A model generated the notes under the pieces. That model did not search any database, was not told where the DNA came from, and was given only the letters and a program-made list of their open reading frames with translations. Below are positions 4,202 through 5,796 of a stretch of 5,796 nucleotides of DNA, one piece after another. The position numbers and the translations under genes were made by a program. How positions within the stretch are numbered: position 1 is the stretch's first letter; every line of letters starts with the position of its first letter. Source of the stretch: UBA724 sp964008075 (GTDB lineage Bacteria; Bacteroidota; Bacteroidia; Flavobacteriales; Flavobacteriaceae); NCBI GenBank assembly GCA_964008075.1, contig CAXGAP010000051.1, forward strand, positions 1 through 5,796, given 5' to 3'.

Positions 4202-5796
4202 ATGACAAAAAAATATCCTGTAAATGAAAGCACAAAATCACATGCATTGATTGATGAGAATACATACAACGAAATGTATCAATCGTCAGTGAATGACAAT
4301 GAGGCTTTTTGGGCGGCTCAGGCAAATCGTATTGATTGGTTCAAACCATTTACTGAGATCAAAGACGTTTCATACGCCAAGGACGATGTCCACATAAAAT
4401 GGTTTGCCGACGGCGTCTTGAATGCATGCTATAACTGTGTAGATCGTCATCTTCCTGAGAAAAAAGATGATGTAGCCATCATTTGGGAAGGCGATGATCC
4501 CAAAAATGACATGAAAATCACCTATGGTGAACTCCACCAGCGTGTATCAAAATTTGCCAACGCCTTAAAATCCCTGGGTGCCAAAAAAGGAGACAGAGTT
4601 ACCCTTTACATGCCCATGATCCCCGAGGCTGCTGTCGCCATGCTGGCATGTGCACGTATTGGTGCGATACACAGTGTTGTTTTTGGTGGCTTTTCACCTG
4701 ATGCTTTAGCGGGACGCATACACGATTGTCAGTCCAATATCGTGATAACAGCTGATGAAGGCGTTCGCGGCGCAAAAATAATTCCACTTAAAGCCAATGT
4801 TGATGCTGCCATTGAAAATGATCTCGTTAACAGCCTCGAGAAAGTTTTGGTGATTAAAAATACCGGCAACCCGATTGCATGGCAAGAGGGGAGAGATGCA
4901 TGGCTGCATGAGCTTGAGCAAAACGTTGAGGATGAATGCCCATGTGAAGAGATGAATGCAGAGGATCCATTATTTATTTTGTATACCTCAGGCTCGACTG
5001 GAAAACCAAAGGGTGTATTGCACACCACGGGAGGATACATGGTGTATGCCTCCATGACACACGAATACGTTTTCGATTATCACCCAGGCGATATATATTG
5101 GTGTACTGCAGATGTGGGCTGGGTAACAGGGCATACCTACATTGTTTATGGTCCAATGGCTAACGGAGCAGTCACACTGATGTTCGAGGGTGTGCCAAAT
5201 TATCCAGATGCATCAAGATTTTGGCAAGTGTGTGACAAACATCAAGTTAATATATGTTACACCGCGCCTACGGCCATTCGAGCTCTGATGCGAGAGGGGG
5301 ATTCGCCGGTTAAAACAACATCCAGAAAATCGCTCAGGATACTTGGAAGCGTTGGAGAACCAATCAATCCAGAAGCATGGGAGTGGTATTATCACTGTGT
5401 GGGCGAGAGCAGATGCCCCATTGTGGATACATGGTGGCAAACCGAAACTGGTGGAGTTTTGATTACACCCCTACCTGGTGTCACGGAGATGAAACCTGGC
5501 TCTGCCAGTAAACCATTTTTTGGTATCCGACCAGCCCTAGTCGATCAAAATGGAGAAATATTGGAGGGCGAGACAGAGGGCAATTTGATCATTCTCGATA
5601 GTTGGCCCGGTCAAATGAGGACTGTATACGGTGATCATCAACGTTTTGTGGATACCTACTTTTCAACTTTTGATAATGCGTATACTACTGGTGATGGCGC
5701 TCGGCGTGATGCAGACGGCTATTATTGGATCACAGGGCGTGTCGATGATGTGCTCAATGTATCTGGCCACAGAATGGGCACAGCTGAAGTTGAGAG
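4202..5796 (+). CDS. acs: Acetyl-CoA synthetase (AMP-forming; partial, 3' end outside window)
   Basis: The frame is open for 531 residues from ATG 4202 to the window edge; the full family length is about 650. Acs activates acetate with ATP to acetyl-AMP and then forms acetyl-CoA in the cytosol. The ATP-binding loop is YTSGSTGKPKG (261-271), and adenylate motif A5 is TWWQTETGG (410-418). Motifs A7 and A8 are TTGDGARRDADGYYW (495-509) and TGRVDDVLNVSGHR (511-524). Compared with Salmonella Acs, the acetate-pocket residues Val310 and Trp414 are V308 and W412. The nucleotide and CoA residues Asp500, Arg515 and Arg526 are D498, R513 and R524, a constant offset of two. W412 marks an acetyl rather than longer-chain acyl specificity. 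The catalytic and acetylated lysine (Lys609 in Salmonella) would lie beyond the window. There is no frameshift, and the whole N-terminal part aligns with the E. coli enzyme from memory. Confidence 0.97.
   Translation, partial: MTKKYPVNESTKSHALIDENTYNEMYQSSVNDNEAFWAAQANRIDWFKPFTEIKDVSYAKDDVHIKWFADGVLNACYNCVDRHLPEKKDDVAIIWEGDDPKNDMKITYGELHQRVSKFANALKSLGAKKGDRVTLYMPMIPEAAVAMLACARIGAIHSVVFGGFSPDALAGRIHDCQSNIVITADEGVRGAKIIPLKANVDAAIENDLVNSLEKVLVIKNTGNPIAWQEGRDAWLHELEQNVEDECPCEEMNAEDPLFILYTSGSTGKPKGVLHTTGGYMVYASMTHEYVFDYHPGDIYWCTADVGWVTGHTYIVYGPMANGAVTLMFEGVPNYPDASRFWQVCDKHQVNICYTAPTAIRALMREGDSPVKTTSRKSLRILGSVGEPINPEAWEWYYHCVGESRCPIVDTWWQTETGGVLITPLPGVTEMKPGSASKPFFGIRPALVDQNGEILEGETEGNLIILDSWPGQMRTVYGDHQRFVDTYFSTFDNAYTTGDGARRDADGYYWITGRVDDVLNVSGHRMGTAEVE

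Noticed and set aside
4191..4205. A four-codon upstream reading frame (ATG GGT GAC CAA TGA) whose stop overlaps the acs start
   Set aside because: Its bases are also the Shine-Dalgarno candidate of acs, and it has no ribosome site of its own. An ATG arising by chance is the simpler reading.
4729..5440. Minus-strand open frames opposite acs
   Set aside because: They are shadows of a highly conserved coding sequence, with no independent motif or ribosome site.
1..5796. CRISPR arrays, tRNA or rRNA genes, insertion sequences, toxin-antitoxin or phage-defence genes
   Set aside because: I saw no regularly spaced direct repeats, no tRNA-like cloverleaf, no transposase motifs and no terminal repeats; nearly the whole window is accounted for by six housekeeping-type genes.

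Overview
The window reads as ordinary chromosome from a Gram-negative bacterium, most likely a gammaproteobacterium. It carries a periplasmic peptidoglycan lytic transglycosylase of the MltF type, an outer-membrane-type lipoprotein, two LPS heptose biosynthesis enzymes (GmhA, GmhB), a Tat-exported aldo/keto reductase and a proteobacterial acetyl-CoA synthetase very close to the enterobacterial enzyme. Base composition is moderately AT-rich in the genes and strongly AT-rich in the main intergenic gap. I cannot name the genus from this sequence.

Layout. Positions 1-1409 (minus strand) hold most of mltF, cut at its 3' end by the window edge. Positions 1410-1651 are a gap between divergent genes, very AT-rich from about 1450 to 1600, with several inverted repeats and a candidate promoter for the rightward genes. 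A rightward cluster follows: a small cysteine-containing lipoprotein (1652-2074), gmhA (2107-2673) and gmhB (2670-3194). The last two overlap by ATGA and are probably translationally coupled. gmhB runs tail-to-tail into a minus-strand Tat-signal aldo/keto reductase (3189-4106); both genes end in the same palindromic TTATAA. A 95-bp gap separates this reductase from acs (4202 onward, plus strand), which is cut at its 3' end by the window edge.

How the genes work together. Four of the six products concern the cell envelope. GmhA makes D-glycero-D-manno-heptose 7-phosphate from sedoheptulose 7-phosphate. GmhB removes the 7-phosphate of the heptose 1,7-bisphosphate. The kinase and nucleotidyltransferase (HldE, or HldA plus HldC) that act around GmhB are not in the window. 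MltF trims peptidoglycan and the lipoprotein is presumably anchored in the outer membrane. Acs, which activates acetate to acetyl-CoA in central metabolism, has no evident link to the rest.

No mobile element, CRISPR array, RNA gene or clearly new multi-gene system was found. The points most worth a second look are the GmhB zinc site, which has Trp where the fourth ligand Cys is expected, the Tat signal on an apparently NADPH-dependent reductase, the uncharacterised lipoprotein at the head of the heptose cluster, and the dyad-rich divergent promoter region.
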